Source: Oceanospirillaceae bacterium
Lineage (GTDB): Bacteria; Pseudomonadota; Gammaproteobacteria; Pseudomonadales; Balneatricaceae
Length of the DNA stretch: 17,726 nucleotides
Reading direction: 5' to 3'
Assembly: GCA_003497765.1 (NCBI GenBank)
Contig: DNNY01000190.1
Span: forward strand, 1 to 17,726
The first letter of the stretch is position 1, and every line of letters starts with the position of its first letter. The notes under the pieces were generated by a model that was given only the letters and a program-made list of their open reading frames with translations, was not told the DNA's origin and searched no databases. Below, piece by piece: positions 17,088 through 17,726 of this stretch. The translations under genes were made by a program, and so were the position numbers.

Positions 17088-17122
17088 TGCCCCCAAGATC
17101 TTGGTTACAGAGCTTAAGGGCA
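17088..17122 (-). other. RNA hairpin in the efp-epmA gap
   Basis: On the minus-strand RNA, the arms at 17122-17113 and 17097-17088 pair over 10 positions (eight Watson-Crick, two G-U) with a 15-nt loop. The same arms on the plus strand would contain two C-A mismatches, so the fold is specific to the efp-epmA transcript. A 12-base palindrome CCAAGATCTTGG (17093-17104) overlaps one arm. No T run follows, so full termination is unlikely; attenuation or message processing between the two genes is plausible. Confidence 0.4.
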
Positions 17123-17131
17123 GACTATATA

Positions 17132-17698
17132 TCAAGCTCGGCTGACGTATTCACCAGTACGCGTATCAATTTTTAGAATTTCACCTTCTTCAATAAAAAG
17201 TGGCACACGCAACATGGCACCTGTTTGCAGATAAGCGGGCTTACTGCCACCCTGAGCGGTGTCACCCTTGAGACCAGGGTCTGTTTCAGTAACCTGCAGC
17301 TCCACAAAATTTGGCGCCGCAACACTAATGGGAGCACCATTCCAAAGGGTTACCAGATACACATCTTGTTCTTTTAACCACTTGGTACAATCACCTACAG
17401 CTGTTGCGTCCGCAGCAAACTGTTCAAAAGAACCATCAGTCATCATAAAGTGCCAAAACTCACCATCGGTATACAAGTACTCCATATCGCGATCCATAAC
17501 GTCAGCACTTTCAATGCTTTCGCCCGATTTAAAAGTACGTTCCCAGACTCGGCCACTTTTTAGGTTTTTCATTTTTACCCGGGTAAAAGCCTGACCTTTA
17601 CCTGGCTTAACAAACTCCACATCCACCATGGAACATGGGTCGCCTTCCAACATGACTTTCAGACCATTCTTGAATTCGTTAGTGCTATAATTCGCCAT
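17132..17698 (-). CDS. efp: Translation elongation factor P
   Basis: EF-P enters the ribosome beside a stalled peptidyl-tRNA and rescues synthesis of polyproline stretches. The 188-residue product equals the E. coli length. Domain I is the KOW-like part (1-65) with the modification loop VKPGKGQAF, Lys34 being the residue extended by EpmA. OB-type domains II and III follow (about 66-188), including [20 protein letters not shown] and the terminal GEYVSR. The ATG at 17698 gives the canonical [12 protein letters not shown]; the frame runs four codons further to a TTG at 17710, which lacks a ribosome site. Lys34, rather than the Arg of the EarP/rhamnose pathway of Pseudomonas, agrees with the epmA gene next to it. 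The promoter lies beyond the right edge. Confidence 0.97.
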   Translation of the reverse strand: MANYSTNEFKNGLKVMLEGDPCSMVDVEFVKPGKGQAFTRVKMKNLKSGRVWERTFKSGESIESADVMDRDMEYLYTDGEFWHFMMTDGSFEQFAADATAVGDCTKWLKEQDVYLVTLWNGAPISVAAPNFVELQVTETDPGLKGDTAQGGSKPAYLQTGAMLRVPLFIEEGEILKIDTRTGEYVSRA

Positions 17699-17726
17699 CG
17701 TGTTGCTCAATTAATTGTATAAACGG

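Noticed and set aside
1-17726. A new defence, CRISPR, toxin-antitoxin or secondary-metabolite system
   Set aside because: Every long frame is a recognised housekeeping or envelope gene. There are no repeat arrays, transposases, tRNA genes or islands of odd composition, and the largest gap without a gene is 150 nt.

Overview
The window is an ordinary, gene-dense chromosomal segment from a gammaproteobacterium. Evidence: the order tsaE-amiB-mutL-miaA-hfq-hflX-hflK-hflC, with queG, orn, rsgA and psd on its flank, is the well-known gammaproteobacterial block; the proteins carry gammaproteobacterial signatures (XerD catalytic residues at almost the E. coli numbering, 188-residue EF-P with Lys34, EpmA present). 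Base composition is moderate and codon use looks even throughout. MutL and HflX resemble the Pseudomonas type more than the enteric type, but EF-P/EpmA is the enteric type of modification. A marine or Pseudomonadales/Cellvibrionales-like lineage is plausible but not proven.

Layout, left to right. 1-1787 (-): 5' two thirds of an RND/MMPL-family exporter, cut by the left edge. 1866-3511 (-): xerD then dsbC, 5 nt apart, with the exporter following 78 nt downstream. 3512-3661: a 150-nt gap with a strong hairpin plus seven-T terminator that closes the hfl unit. 3662-12182 (-): a long unit read as tsaE, amiB, mutL, miaA, hfq, hflX, hflK, hflC, mostly overlapping or a few bases apart, with inverted repeats around hfq. 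12299-13459 (+): queG, divergent from tsaE. 13512-14057 (-): orn, convergent with queG. 14176-16077 (+): rsgA and psd, divergent from orn. 16058-17698 (-): efp then epmA, with epmA overlapping the end of psd by 20 nt.

How the genes fit together: tRNA and translation maintenance (tsaE for t6A, miaA for i6A, queG for queuosine, rsgA for 30S maturation, hflX for stalled ribosomes, efp/epmA for polyproline synthesis), RNA turnover (hfq, orn), genome maintenance (mutL, xerD), and envelope functions (amiB, dsbC, hflKC, psd, RND exporter). No tRNA, rRNA, CRISPR, insertion sequence, prophage or toxin-antitoxin locus is visible, and no stretch over 300 nt lacks a gene. I did not find a new multigene system. 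The points worth a second look are small: a CYYC active site in DsbC, a MutL with an intact endonuclease motif, absence of nnr from its usual slot, RNA hairpins in the hfq leader and between efp and epmA, and an hflX start that appears to be TTG.
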